Assembly (NCBI GenBank): GCA_023664685.1
Contig: JAMPFC010000023.1
Span: 1 to 34,566 of the forward strand
DNA from: Roseburia sp.
GTDB lineage: Bacteria > Bacillota > Clostridia > Lachnospirales > Lachnospiraceae
Reading direction: 5' to 3'
DNA: 34,566 nucleotides
A program made the translations under genes and the position numbers. This document shows, in pieces, positions 1 through 7,464 of the stretch (positions are counted from its first letter, which is position 1; each line of letters opens with the position of its first letter). Below the pieces are notes generated by a model, which worked only from the letters and a program-made list of their open reading frames with translations, made no database searches and was not told where the DNA came from.

Positions 1-2
1 AT

Positions 3-104
3 ATCACGAGGATATCGGAAGACGGGAAGTGGGGAAGGCTGAAAAAGAAGAGTGCGGATGGAAGGTATCGGTGGATTTTGTTGGAGAGGGTGAAAGAGAT
101 GTAG
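3..104 (+). CDS. 3' end of an unidentified gene, possibly SH3-like
   Basis: An open frame enters from the left edge and stops at TAG 102-104, giving about 33 residues. The tail has the spacing W-G-x-L followed by a W-I-x-L segment and basic residues, which resembles the last strands of a bacterial SH3 domain as found at the ends of secreted wall-binding proteins. A second frame (from base 2, stopping at 130-132) is also open here, so the frame choice is uncertain. The strong hairpin 50 bases downstream fits the end of a transcription unit. Confidence 0.4.
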   Translation: MTRISEDGKWGRLKKKSADGRYRWILLERVKEM

Positions 105-153
105 GGAGTTTGTGGGAAAAGCAGGGGGATTAAAGGGGAAATAAAAGAAAACT

Positions 154-210
154 ATAAAACTAATAAAGAGCGTGCCTTATAACAACTAGCACACTCTTTA
201 TTAGTTTTAT
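154..210. terminator. Long bidirectional hairpin terminator
   Basis: A 22-base arm (154-175) pairs with 189-210 with a single C/A mismatch, leaving a 13-base loop. Each arm is A-rich or T-rich at its outer end, so either strand would give a U-rich 3' side. It separates the gene entering from the left from the AT-rich gene at 398. Confidence 0.75.
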
Positions 211-314
211 ATTAGAGATGGATGGGCAAAAAAATCGGAGAGAGTTGTTTTGAAAAAAGAGCGAGAAACTGTATAAAAACAGTTGATTTGTCGAATTGTG
301 TCGAGAAAAAACGG

Positions 315-343
315 TTGTGTAATTATATTTTATGTGATATATT
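315..343 (+). promoter_or_regulatory. Candidate sigma-A promoter of the 398 gene
   Basis: TTGTGT (315-320) and TATATT (338-343) are separated by 17 bases, about 55 bases before the TTG start at 398. The region is very AT-rich, so chance matches are likely and the call is moderate. Confidence 0.45.
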
Positions 344-397
344 TATAAAACGATTTACAACAACAATATACATAATTTAACAAAGGAGAGTATTGTT

Positions 398-1078
398 TTG
401 ATTAGAAAAGGAATAAAAAATACAATTATAGGAAGTTTAAATTTTGATATTTTTAGGATAGATGATTTTGCTATAACCATAGAGGATGAAAATGGATATA
501 GCATAAAAATAGACTACGATAAATATTATTTTTATATTCAATTTAATGAATCTGATTTTGAAGATGTTAAAATTTTATATAGTCCCGGTCAGATATATAA
601 TCAAGCAGAAAATAAATTATATGCTTTTGCTTTTGACACGGATATAAAGATTCAGATTCATAAATGGCTTTATAGAGTAAAAAGAGAACTGACGTCTCCT
701 GTGATTAGAGATATAAGTGAGACAGTAGTTAATTTTGCAGATGATTTTGCTGAAAGAATCAATAACATGAACGATGAGTTTTTTAACATTAAGGAAGCAG
801 ATGAGTTAAAAAAGCGTCTGGAAAAACTGGAAGAAATTATATTAAAACGAGATGCTGACCGCAATGATTATGAATTAATGGAAGAGATTGAAAAGATGAA
901 AGTAGAAATAAAGTTTTTGAAAGATACTATTGATAAATTATCTAAGAAAAATTGGCTAAAATCTGCTTTGTCGAAATTAGGGGCATGGAGTAAAAGACCA
1001 GAAAACCAAGAAGTAATAAGATTAGGAATAGAGGTAGTAAATGCAGTTTCTAAAAACAGATTGCCGGGAGACAAATAA
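398..1078 (+). CDS. Orphan AT-rich protein with a central coiled coil
   Basis: This 226-residue protein is not recognised. The start is TTG at 398, supported by AAAGGAGAG at 382-390 and by the absence of an in-frame ATG nearby. Residues 1-90 look beta-rich and acidic, with many aromatic residues. Residues 125-185 are highly charged heptad-like sequence (several E/K-L repeats) predicted to form a coiled coil, and a basic amphipathic tail ends in PGDK. There is no signal peptide or membrane segment. Codon use is strongly A/T-biased, unlike the housekeeping genes further right, and the gene sits alone between a terminator and a truncated spore-coat operon. That context suggests horizontally acquired accessory DNA. 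Its function is unknown; a stand-alone defence or phage-related role is possible but unsupported. Confidence 0.8.
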   Translation: MIRKGIKNTIIGSLNFDIFRIDDFAITIEDENGYSIKIDYDKYYFYIQFNESDFEDVKILYSPGQIYNQAENKLYAFAFDTDIKIQIHKWLYRVKRELTSPVIRDISETVVNFADDFAERINNMNDEFFNIKEADELKKRLEKLEEIILKRDADRNDYELMEEIEKMKVEIKFLKDTIDKLSKKNWLKSALSKLGAWSKRPENQEVIRLGIEVVNAVSKNRLPGDK

Positions 1079-1249
1079 AATGTAATGTTATAAAGTTGTA
1101 TACTAGTTGTCATAGTTTAATATAACAGGCGGAAATAGGTCATGTGAAAGGAAAAAGATATACTTTTAATCAAGTTTTCAAAGAAGTGAGCATTTTATAA
1201 AAGTGCATATCATGCAAGCCTGTTTCAAATTTTGGTAAAAGCCATATCC
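1079..1249. other. Non-coding stretch beside the truncated cotJC
   Basis: No convincing gene is present. A small hairpin (1190-1206: seven pairs including one G-U, three-base loop) is the only structure seen, and it lacks a clear T-tract. The sequence is AT-rich like the 398 gene. It probably contains the junction between acquired DNA and the cotJ operon, close to 1250-1265. Confidence 0.4.
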
Positions 1250-1357
1250 CTATCTGCAATACAGACCTCCAAACTGACTAATGATCACCTTTGCCAACTC
1301 TGCATTTGGTCTTGTGATGTTTACAGGATACTGTAATCTTCTCTCATAATTCCACAT
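1250..1357 (-). pseudogene. cotJC: Truncated cotJC stub (manganese-catalase-like spore coat protein)
   Basis: Three bases after cotJB, an ATG (1357-1355) preceded by a G-rich ribosome site opens a 35-codon frame that ends in TAG at 1252-1250. The peptide begins MWNYERRLQYPV and continues to a QFGG segment, which matches the start of CotJC (MW-Y-E-LQYPV ... QYGG). The similarity stops right after the GG. Intact CotJC is a protein of roughly 190-200 residues with a di-manganese catalase-like fold, so all metal ligands are missing here. The following bases contain no CotJC-like sequence in another frame, so this is a deletion or replacement rather than a simple frameshift. Confidence 0.75.
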
Positions 1358-1360
1358 ACA

Positions 1361-1618
1361 TCAGCACCCCCCTTCCCACGGCCACGGGCCTTCAACCCAA
1401 GTCCAGCCATTTTCTGTATTTACGTTTTCGTTGACAAGCGGGCCATAGTATTTTGCGTATTCATGGGCCGCATCTTTATACATTTTTTTGTACTTTTCAT
1501 AATACATCAGGGCGTCCTCATCGGTAGGGTGGGTATCCAGAAAAAGAACCACATCATCGATGGCAAAGCCCAGTTCCTGAATATACCGAAACATTTTTGC
1601 TTGATCTGACTGATTCAT
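1361..1618 (-). CDS. cotJB: Spore coat protein CotJB
   Basis: The 85-residue product has CotJB features: an N-terminal helix with Q-E-L-x-F-A-x-D-D, a central L-D-T-H-P-x-D motif, a Y-x-x-Y/K-rich helix, and a C-terminal tail with Y-G-P-L, two tryptophan-rich turns (WTW, PWPW) and a final cysteine. Its length is normal for the family. CotJ proteins are minor components of the inner spore coat, made in the mother cell. The ATG overlaps the stop of cotJA by four bases (ATGA, 1615-1618), so the two are translationally coupled; AGGAGGGG lies just upstream. The next gene of the operon, cotJC, is broken. Confidence 0.9.
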   Translation of the reverse strand: MNQSDQAKMFRYIQELGFAIDDVVLFLDTHPTDEDALMYYEKYKKMYKDAAHEYAKYYGPLVNENVNTENGWTWVEGPWPWEGGC

Positions 1619-1875
1619 CTCATACCCCTCCTGTAATAATTGTTATTGTTGTTATTGCTGGTGTTACGTGCAAATGAAGAGCAGGCGGCCTTTGCCCCTT
1701 CAAAAGAAAGGACAAGATCTTCAAATATTGTGCCATTTTTCAATCCATTGCAGCCATCCATCACATTTTCCCATTTTTGCCAAGGGACATAAGCCATAGC
1801 GAGGCTCTTTCCGCTCCCACGCATCGGCATGGATGGAGTGTCACAGCCGCAGGAATTTGCGTAGCGATTATCCAT
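1615..1875 (-). CDS. cotJA: Spore coat-associated protein CotJA
   Basis: An 86-residue protein whose core A-M-A-Y-V-P-W-Q-x-W, followed by G-T-I-F-x-x-L, is the CotJA signature. It is preceded by a Cys-rich stretch (SCGC) with a P-S-M-P-M motif. The tail carries a run of asparagines and ends R-R-G-M-R, longer and more polar than the compact Bacillus protein. The start at 1875 has AAGGAG about nine bases upstream. It is the first gene of the cotJAB(C) operon; expression under sigma-E is expected from the family, but I could not identify a convincing sigma-E promoter in the 160-base divergent gap to perR. Confidence 0.85.
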   Translation of the reverse strand: MDNRYANSCGCDTPSMPMRGSGKSLAMAYVPWQKWENVMDGCNGLKNGTIFEDLVLSFEGAKAACSSFARNTSNNNNNNYYRRGMR

Positions 1876-1964
1876 AAGAATCTCCTTGATCTTTGTTTTT
1901 AGTATAATTTATGACAAATTTTGCGGGAAGTGAAAAAAGATTGTGAAAAAGATTTAAAAAAATA

Positions 1965-1993
1965 TTGACAAAAGGAGAGGAATGCGATAATAT
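1965..1993 (+). promoter_or_regulatory. Sigma-A promoter of the perR-like gene
   Basis: Consensus TTGACA (1965-1970) and TAATAT (1988-1993) are separated by exactly 17 bases. Transcription would start near 2000, inside the dyad described separately, and run into the TTG start at 2035. Confidence 0.8.
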
Positions 1994-1997
1994 AAAA

Positions 1998-2012
1998 CAG
2001 TAATCATTACTA
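1998..2012. promoter_or_regulatory. Candidate PerR/Fur-type operator
   Basis: AGTAAT-C-ATTACT (1999-2011) is a perfect 6-1-6 dyad over the expected transcription start, and the next outer pair after one mismatch also matches. The 7-1-7 AT-rich geometry resembles PerR and Fur boxes, though the exact bases differ from the Bacillus consensus. Its position suggests autoregulation. Confidence 0.5.
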
Positions 2013-2034
2013 TTATTAAAAATGAGGTGAATGT

Positions 2035-2418
2035 TTGGCTGGAATAAAATACAGTAAACAGAGAGAAGCAATCCTCACGTATTTGAGGAGTACGAAAGAA
2101 CATCCGACAGCGGAGAAGGTTTATTCCAAATTGAGAGCGGAATACCCGAGGCTTAGTTTGGGTACAGTATATAGAAATTTGAATCTTCTGGCAGAGTGCG
2201 GGGAGATTCTTCGGCTGAACTGTGGGGATGGAACAGATCATTTTGATGCTGACATCCGGCCGCATAACCATTTTATATGTAAGGGATGTGGCAGAGTGTT
2301 GGATTTGGATATGCCCTCACTGGAGTTTATTGATGAGAGGGCGACCGAGAATTTTAACGGAACGATCGAAGGGCATCAGATTTATTTTTATGGCCAGTGT
2401 AAGGATTGCATGGAATAA
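2035..2418 (+). CDS. perR: Fur-family peroxide/metal sensor, PerR-like
   Basis: A 127-residue Fur-family repressor. It starts at TTG 2035 with GAGGTGA five bases upstream; no ATG gives the correct frame here. Residues 1-70 form the winged helix (recognition segment S-L-G-T-V-Y-R-N-L). Residues 71-79 provide the regulatory metal site (D71/D73, H77, H79, with H23 in the position of the oxidisable PerR histidine). Two CxxC pairs (82/85 and 122/125) form the structural zinc site. An aspartate-containing site and the rubrerythrin gene immediately downstream favour PerR over Fur or Zur. In peroxide-sensing PerR, iron-catalysed histidine oxidation releases DNA. Separation from other Fur paralogues cannot be proven from sequence alone. 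Confidence 0.85.
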   Translation: MAGIKYSKQREAILTYLRSTKEHPTAEKVYSKLRAEYPRLSLGTVYRNLNLLAECGEILRLNCGDGTDHFDADIRPHNHFICKGCGRVLDLDMPSLEFIDERATENFNGTIEGHQIYFYGQCKDCME

Positions 2419-2484
2419 AGTTTACGAGGGCATTTGGCCTGAGAAACTTATCATAAAAATATTTAACAAAAAGGAGAGATTAAG

Positions 2485-3030
2485 ATGAAAAAGTTTGTTT
2501 GTAGTGTATGTGGATACGTTCATGAGGGAGATTCTGCACCGGAGAAATGTCCTCAGTGCGGAGTAGGTGCAGACAAGTTCAAGGAGCAGACAGATGATTC
2601 CATGACATGGGCGGCTGAACATGTGGTTGGAGTTGCCAAAGGTGTAAGTGAAGATATCGTGGCAGACCTTCGTGCAAACTTTGAGGGCGAGTGTTCCGAG
2701 GTTGGTATGTACCTTGCTATGGCGCGCGTGGCTCACAGAGAAGGATATCCGGAGATCGGGCTTTACTGGGAAAAGGCTGCATGGGAGGAAGCAGAGCATG
2801 CTGCTAAGTTTGCAGAACTTCTCGGTGAGGTAGTTACAGATTCTACGAAAAAGAACCTTGAGCTTCGTGTGGCAGCTGAGAATGGCGCTACTGCTGGTAA
2901 ATTTGACCTTGCAAAACGTGCAAAGGCTCAGAATCTTGATGCAATCCATGACACTGTGCATGAAATGGCAAGAGACGAAGCAAGACACGGCAAGGCATTT
3001 GAGGGATTGCTGAAGAGATACTTCGGATAA
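2485..3030 (+). CDS. rbr: Reverse rubrerythrin (peroxide reductase)
   Basis: A 181-residue protein with domain order opposite to classical rubrerythrin. An N-terminal rubredoxin-like Fe(Cys)4 domain (C6-x2-C9, C22-x2-C25) precedes a ferritin-like four-helix domain (about 45-175). The diiron ligands appear as E-x-x-H motifs at about 102-105 and 165-168 plus glutamates near 69-72. This is the clostridial 'reverse rubrerythrin' type, which uses NADH-derived electrons to reduce hydrogen peroxide and oxygen to water in the cytoplasm. AAAGGAGAG precedes the ATG. It lies 66 bases after the PerR-like gene on the same strand, so it is probably read from the same promoter and derepressed by peroxide. 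Confidence 0.92.
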   Translation: MKKFVCSVCGYVHEGDSAPEKCPQCGVGADKFKEQTDDSMTWAAEHVVGVAKGVSEDIVADLRANFEGECSEVGMYLAMARVAHREGYPEIGLYWEKAAWEEAEHAAKFAELLGEVVTDSTKKNLELRVAAENGATAGKFDLAKRAKAQNLDAIHDTVHEMARDEARHGKAFEGLLKRYFG

Positions 3031-3067
3031 GCTGGGAAACCTTAATTGATAAGTTGGTACAGCATTT

Positions 3068-3106
3068 CAGGGTGCATAAGCGAAAACTTGTGTACCCTGA
3101 TTTTTT
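3068..3106 (+). terminator. Rho-independent terminator after rubrerythrin
   Basis: CAGGGTGCATAAG (3068-3080) pairs with CTTGTGTACCCTG (3087-3099) with G-U wobbles and a six-base CGAAAA loop. ATTTTTTC follows. It ends the perR-rbr unit. Confidence 0.85.
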
Positions 3107-3188
3107 CTGTGGGATTATGGTTAAACGGTTGCGTAAAAAGCGTGCAATCGTTCAGCATATATGTTATACTGATTTTGTTTAATGATAA

Positions 3189-3572
3189 TATTTTGGTATT
3201 GTAAATGCGCTTACTTATATGAAAAATATGGATCAGTGGGGCAGCGGAATCCCCAGATTAATGATGAATTGCCAAAAGGCGGGGTTAAGAGAACCAGAAT
3301 TGCTAGAAATAGGTGGCAGTTTTCGGATCAATATGTTTCGTAAGACGGAACTGGCACAACAGACTGATGCAAATAAGTTTCGATATAGTGTCCAAGTTGG
3401 TTCAGATAGTATCCAAGCTGTGATATTAGATTTAAAAAGTGCGGATAAGAAGCTGTTGAAATGCACATATACATGCGTGCGCTTGACTCATTACGTATGC
3501 GAGAATAAAATTATTGGTTCTTTTCCCATCCGATTTCCTAAATGCAACAAATATGATACAATTTGTATGTAA
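3189..3572 (+). pseudogene. Remnant of a RecG/AlbA-type ATP-binding transcriptional regulator
   Basis: The frame is open from 3189 (after TAA at 3186-3188) and has an internal ATG at 3219. Its first 50 codons, with N-A-L, D-Q-W-G-S-G-I-P-R, G-L-x-E-P-E-L-L-E and F-R-I-N-M-F-R, match the end of the divergent ATPase domain in AlbA_2 / 'RecG-like' regulators of about 400-480 residues. The N-terminal DNA-binding domain and most of the ATPase core are absent, and the downstream part (about 3350-3572) is no longer recognisable. No good ribosome site precedes the ATG. I read it as a 3' fragment of a lost gene rather than a small functional protein. Confidence 0.65.
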
Positions 3573-3606
3573 AATAAATTCTGACATTTTGGTCAGGAGG
3601 TGCCGG

Positions 3607-4266
3607 ATGATAAAAATACTGATTGCAGAAGACGAGAAACCGATTGCCAATCTTGTTGCTATGAGCTTGAAAAATGCCGGATATGAGTGTGAATGTGCCT
3701 ATGATGGGATGAGTGCGGCAGACCAGATCGAGAATGGGCATTATGATCTGATCTTACTGGATATCATGCTTCCGAAGGTGGACGGATATGAACTGATGGA
3801 GTACATAAGACCGATGGGGATACCGGTCATTTTTTTGACAGCAAAAACATCAGTGAGAGATAAGGTGAAAGGACTTGGGATGGGGGCGGAGGACTATTTG
3901 GCAAAGCCATTTGAGATTGTGGAACTTCTGGCGAGGGTTGAGGTTGTGTTGAGGCGTTATCATAAAAATGAAACCGTTTACCGGGTGGAAGAACTGGAGG
4001 TCGATACGCTCTGCCATGTTGTAAAAAAGGATGGTGTACCGGTGGCATTGACTAATAAGGAATACGAACTTTTACTGTTGTTTATCCGCAATAAAAATAT
4101 TGCCCTGTTTCGTGAAGTGATTTATGAAAAAATATGGGAGAGGGAGTATGATGGGGAGAGCCGGACGGTGGATCTCCATGTTCAGAGGCTGAAAAAGAAG
4201 CTTGGCTGGGAGAAAAAGATCAAGACGATCTATAAGGTGGGGTATAGACTGGAGGCAGCGGATTGA
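3607..4266 (+). CDS. OmpR-family response regulator
   Basis: A 219-residue two-component regulator. The ATG at 3607 is chosen because AGGAGG (3595-3600) sits six bases upstream; the frame is open further left but without a ribosome site. The receiver domain (1-115) has the acidic pair E9-D10, phospho-acceptor D52 in L-I-L-L-D-I-M-L-P, T79 and K100. The C-terminal winged helix (about 125-218) has the typical L-T-x-K-E-Y-E-L-L and R-T-V-D-L-H-V-Q-R-L-K-K-K-L motifs. Its stop overlaps the kinase start, so the two are coupled. The targets are unknown; the downstream membrane protein and C39-like gene are the obvious local candidates. Confidence 0.95.
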   Translation: MIKILIAEDEKPIANLVAMSLKNAGYECECAYDGMSAADQIENGHYDLILLDIMLPKVDGYELMEYIRPMGIPVIFLTAKTSVRDKVKGLGMGAEDYLAKPFEIVELLARVEVVLRRYHKNETVYRVEELEVDTLCHVVKKDGVPVALTNKEYELLLLFIRNKNIALFREVIYEKIWEREYDGESRTVDLHVQRLKKKLGWEKKIKTIYKVGYRLEAAD

Positions 4267-5678
4267 AGATTACGTGGAAAATATTTTTTTCAACGGTATT
4301 TGCTATGACAGTGACGTTTTGCATCGCAGGGTGGTTTCTCATCTCTGCGTTTTTTGAATCCGGCTATGAAAGGGCGGTCGGGAGTGCAGTGGATGTGAGC
4401 CGGATGTTTTTGCGCACGTTTGGCAATTATATGGTGACAGTATCGGATGAGGAAAAGGAGACTCAGCGGAACATCAGCATTCTTGCGGGGGAACTGCGGG
4501 AAGAAAATATTCACATTTATATTAAGAGAGAGGATGGAACGGAGGTGTTTTCAGATGTTCCCTTTCAGGCGGAACTGACGGATGCAGATACCGGGGCAGG
4601 ACAGGAACTTACATATCTTCTCGTGAAAAATGGGGAGAATTATTACATCCAGATCAACAGCAGTATTCAGGTGGAGAAGGTACAATATCATCTAGTGACA
4701 TTTCACAATGTGACGGGATTGTTTCGTGAGCGGCAGGAGCATTTGGGGATTTACAACCGTTTTTTGCTCTGGTTTCTCTTAATAGATGGGATCGTGAGTT
4801 GGATTCTTGCAAGGATTATTGTGAAGCCGATCCGGAAGATATCCCAGAGTGCCAGAAAAATAGCAGATGGAAATCTGGAGTGTCGTATTTCCATCCGGAA
4901 TCAGGATGAAATCGGAGATATGGCAGTGAATTTTAACCGAATGGCAGAACATCTTTCCGGGAAAATACTGGAATTAGAGGATGCCGCCAGAAGACAGGAG
5001 GAATTTGTAGGGAGTTTTGCCCATGAGTTGAAAACCCCGCTCACCTCGATTATCGGTTATGCCGATTTGCTGCGCTCTAATCAGTACACAGAAGAAGAGC
5101 AGTTTGAGTGTGCCAATTATATTTTTCATGAGGGAAAGCGTTTGGAGTCGTTGTCTCTTCGGCTGCTAGAACTGATCGTATTGGAGAAAAAGGAACTGAT
5201 ACGCAAAAAAGTACGGGCAGAAGAATTGATTCACAGGGTTGCCGGAGTGATGGTACCTGTGATGGAGGAAGAAGGGGTTGAATTTGTTTTCGGAGCGGAT
5301 GCGGGAATTTTATTTGTTGAACCGGAACTGATCTGTTCAGTGATCACAAATTTGATCGATAATGCAAGAAAGTCGGGATGTCGGATCATTCGCCTTTGCG
5401 GAAAGCAGGAGGATGGGGGATATTTTATTGATGTCTGTGATGATGGAAGGGGAATACCTGAGAAAGAATTGGAGCGGATCACAGAGGCTTTTTATATGGT
5501 AGATAAATCGCGAAGCAGAGAGCAGGGAGGGGCAGGGCTTGGGCTTGCGATCAGCAGCAGGATCATAGAACTTCACCGGGCGGAGCTGGCTTTTCAGAGT
5601 AAGGTTGGTGAGGGGACGAGAGTCCGGCTGAAATTTTCATCGCTGGAAGAGAAGGAGGAGGGTGTTGATGAAAAATAA
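4263..5678 (+). CDS. Membrane sensor histidine kinase
   Basis: A 471-residue kinase. It starts at TTG 4263, overlapping the regulator stop by four bases (TTGA). One membrane helix lies at about 8-30, an extracytoplasmic sensor domain at about 31-165, and a second helix at 166-187. A HAMP linker (187-240) and a HisKA domain with phospho-accepting H254 in S-F-A-H-E-L-K-T-P-L follow. The ATPase domain has an N-box (N-L-I-D-N-A-R), a D-D-G-R-G-I-P G1 box and G-G-A-G-L-G-L G2 box. All catalytic boxes look intact. The sensor domain is not recognisable. The 3' end overlaps the start region of the next gene, indicating a single operon. Confidence 0.95.
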   Translation: MKITWKIFFSTVFAMTVTFCIAGWFLISAFFESGYERAVGSAVDVSRMFLRTFGNYMVTVSDEEKETQRNISILAGELREENIHIYIKREDGTEVFSDVPFQAELTDADTGAGQELTYLLVKNGENYYIQINSSIQVEKVQYHLVTFHNVTGLFRERQEHLGIYNRFLLWFLLIDGIVSWILARIIVKPIRKISQSARKIADGNLECRISIRNQDEIGDMAVNFNRMAEHLSGKILELEDAARRQEEFVGSFAHELKTPLTSIIGYADLLRSNQYTEEEQFECANYIFHEGKRLESLSLRLLELIVLEKKELIRKKVRAEELIHRVAGVMVPVMEEEGVEFVFGADAGILFVEPELICSVITNLIDNARKSGCRIIRLCGKQEDGGYFIDVCDDGRGIPEKELERITEAFYMVDKSRSREQGGAGLGLAISSRIIELHRAELAFQSKVGEGTRVRLKFSSLEEKEEGVDEK

Positions 5679-6396
5679 GGGAAATCATATAAAACTGGTG
5701 GTTGTTGTTTTAATCCTTTTTTTGTGTATGGGCATCTGTTTCTGGCTGCCCTCTAAATTATTTGCGATGGGAGACCGTCAGAAAATGGGAGAACTGCAGA
5801 GGCAGGAGACGGAGAAGATTGTGGTGGAGAGTTATAATCAGGTTTCTTTGGAAGAGAAATTTAAACTGATTTATGACCGGCAGGATGATCTGAGGATGAT
5901 TTCGGTAGAGAGTAAGCCGGAGGAATGGAGCAGGATGTGGGAAAAGTTGAGGGAGGAGATTTCTCTTCTCAAAAAAAATAAGGGGCTTCCACAAAGTCTG
6001 GATCTGGAGTCAAAAAAGCAATCGTGCCAGAGGTATTTTTTCATGGATGCAAAAAAGCCGGAAGTCAGCATGTATTTGTGGATCTGGTACATCGGGGATG
6101 AAAGGCAGGAAGTTTCGCTTGGGGTGGAGGAGGAGTCCGGGAAAATTCTTATTTTTGATCTGCATAAGTTTCTGAAACGCTTGAATGAGAAAAAAATCAT
6201 AGATGGATTTACTGCGTATCTTCAACCGGAGATAACTTATTATCAGACACCAGAAACTTATTATTATTCTTGTTATGATAATGGCTATTCAATCTGCACT
6301 GGGATTTTAGGATATCAGCACTTCGGTCACTATCTTCAGGGATATTCGACAGGACTTTATGATGAAATGCCCGGTATTTCTTCCAGTAACAAATAA
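5668..6396 (+). CDS. Membrane-anchored protein of unknown function in the two-component operon
   Basis: A 242-residue protein. ATG 5668 is preferred because AAGGAGG (5652-5658) lies nine bases upstream; GTG 5662 and TTG 5665 are alternatives. A single hydrophobic helix at residues 9-30 is followed by an extracytoplasmic part with a charged helical segment (35-105) and a mixed C-terminal half rich in tyrosine (YYQTPETYYYSCYDNGYS region). No known domain is recognised. Because it follows the kinase with overlapping ends and precedes a C39-like protein, it may be an accessory sensor input, or a membrane partner or target of the system; this is inference from position only. Confidence 0.8.
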   Translation: MKNKGNHIKLVVVVLILFLCMGICFWLPSKLFAMGDRQKMGELQRQETEKIVVESYNQVSLEEKFKLIYDRQDDLRMISVESKPEEWSRMWEKLREEISLLKKNKGLPQSLDLESKKQSCQRYFFMDAKKPEVSMYLWIWYIGDERQEVSLGVEEESGKILIFDLHKFLKRLNEKKIIDGFTAYLQPEITYYQTPETYYYSCYDNGYSICTGILGYQHFGHYLQGYSTGLYDEMPGISSSNK

Positions 6397-6450
6397 GATA
6401 CAACCTCTGTTTATACTGTAACTATCACCATCAGATGGGAGAGATGCAGG

Positions 6451-7380
6451 ATGAACAGAAGGAAAATGAATTGGAAACAGGAGAGAAACCGCAGGATAAA
6501 AAGAGCATTACTGGCGGTCGGTGTACTTGTGATCGCAGGAGTTGGCGCATGCACAAAACGGGCAGAGTATCAGGAAGAATCAGTGCAGGCTTCTGTGGAG
6601 ATAAAAAGGGAACGAAAGAACAGTGAAAGGGATGATAGTACCAAAGAAGAAAAACAGCTAGACGACAAGGAAATCCGGCGGTTACTTGCGCAGGACGAAT
6701 TTGGCCCGCAACTGGAAAAACTTTATGACAGGGAAATGCGGGTAGGTGAGATCATCCGAAACCGTCAAAGTTATCCGGACAAACTGGTCGAGACATTGGT
6801 CAAATATCCGGAGACGTTAGATTATGTTCTTGGATATCCCAAGCGGAAAAGACAAGACATTGCGATCGATATATCGGGTGAGGTAAAGAAAGGAAGTATC
6901 CCGCTATTTATACAGTGGGATGAGAGATGGGGGTATCGTTCTTATGGCGACAGCATGATCGGAATCACCGGATGCGGCCCGACATGCCTGTCTATGGTTG
7001 TGACAGGACTGACAGGAAATACACAGTGGAATCCGGCAAGGATGGCACAGTACAGCGAACGAAACGGTTATTGGGTGAAAGGAACTGGAACGGGGTGGGA
7101 ACTAATGAGTGCCGGTGCAGAAGAATTAGGGCTTACTGTAAGCAGGCTGTCGCTTTCCAAAGAAATGATCTATCGGGAATTGATGAATGGGCATCCGGTC
7201 ATATGCAGCATGAAACCGGGGGATTTTACATATACCGGACATTTTATCGTGTTGACGGGGATTGATGAGGCTGGAAGGGTTTCGGTCAATGATCCCAACA
7301 GCCGGATAAATAGTGAAAGGACATGGGAGATAGGGCGGATACAGAAGCAGGTGAAGAGTGCGTGGGGGTATTCGGTATGA
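6451..7380 (+). CDS. C39-like papain-fold lipoprotein or membrane-anchored peptidase
   Basis: A 309-residue protein with a basic N-terminus and a hydrophobic segment (19-33) ending V-G-A-C34, a plausible lipobox. A charged linker (38-150) leads to a C39_2-type papain-like domain (about 148-309). Visible active-site elements are Q in I-P-L-F-I-Q-W-D, C175 in the G-C-G-P-T-C motif, H264 in T-G-H-F-I-V-L and N280/D281 in V-N-D-P-N-S. It lacks ABC-exporter domains, so it is not a bacteriocin transporter; it should act outside the cell on peptides or wall peptides. GGGAGAG precedes the ATG. It lies 54 bases after the membrane protein, in the kinase/regulator operon or close to it. Confidence 0.85.
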   Translation: MNRRKMNWKQERNRRIKRALLAVGVLVIAGVGACTKRAEYQEESVQASVEIKRERKNSERDDSTKEEKQLDDKEIRRLLAQDEFGPQLEKLYDREMRVGEIIRNRQSYPDKLVETLVKYPETLDYVLGYPKRKRQDIAIDISGEVKKGSIPLFIQWDERWGYRSYGDSMIGITGCGPTCLSMVVTGLTGNTQWNPARMAQYSERNGYWVKGTGTGWELMSAGAEELGLTVSRLSLSKEMIYRELMNGHPVICSMKPGDFTYTGHFIVLTGIDEAGRVSVNDPNSRINSERTWEIGRIQKQVKSAWGYSV

Positions 7381-7396
7381 AATATAAAGCTAGGGC

Positions 7397-7425
7397 TTGG
7401 AATTTGCGCTTGGAAATGATACAAT
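7397..7425 (+). promoter_or_regulatory. Candidate promoter of the recJ-like gene
   Basis: TTGGAA (7397-7402) and TACAAT (7420-7425) are 17 bases apart, 40 bases before the ATG at 7465. This makes the exonuclease and probably the glycosyltransferase a unit separate from the two-component genes. Confidence 0.65.
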
Positions 7426-7464
7426 AGTATCATAAACGCATGAAGGACAAGTTCGGAGGAAATC

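Noticed and set aside
1190-1206. Terminator for the 398 gene
   Set aside because: The stem is short with a three-base loop and no proper T-tract; it lies more than 100 bases past the stop codon.
3142-3170. Promoter before the regulator remnant (GTGCAA / TATACT, 17-base spacer)
   Set aside because: The -10 is good but the -35 is weak and only a pseudogene follows, so it was not listed as a feature.
3514-3606. Upstream extension of the response regulator
   Set aside because: The extension has no receiver-domain homology and the AGGAGG site clearly serves ATG 3607.
6451-7380. Bacteriocin-processing ABC transporter peptidase
   Set aside because: Only the C39-like domain is present; no transporter or ATPase domain and no leader-peptide gene nearby.
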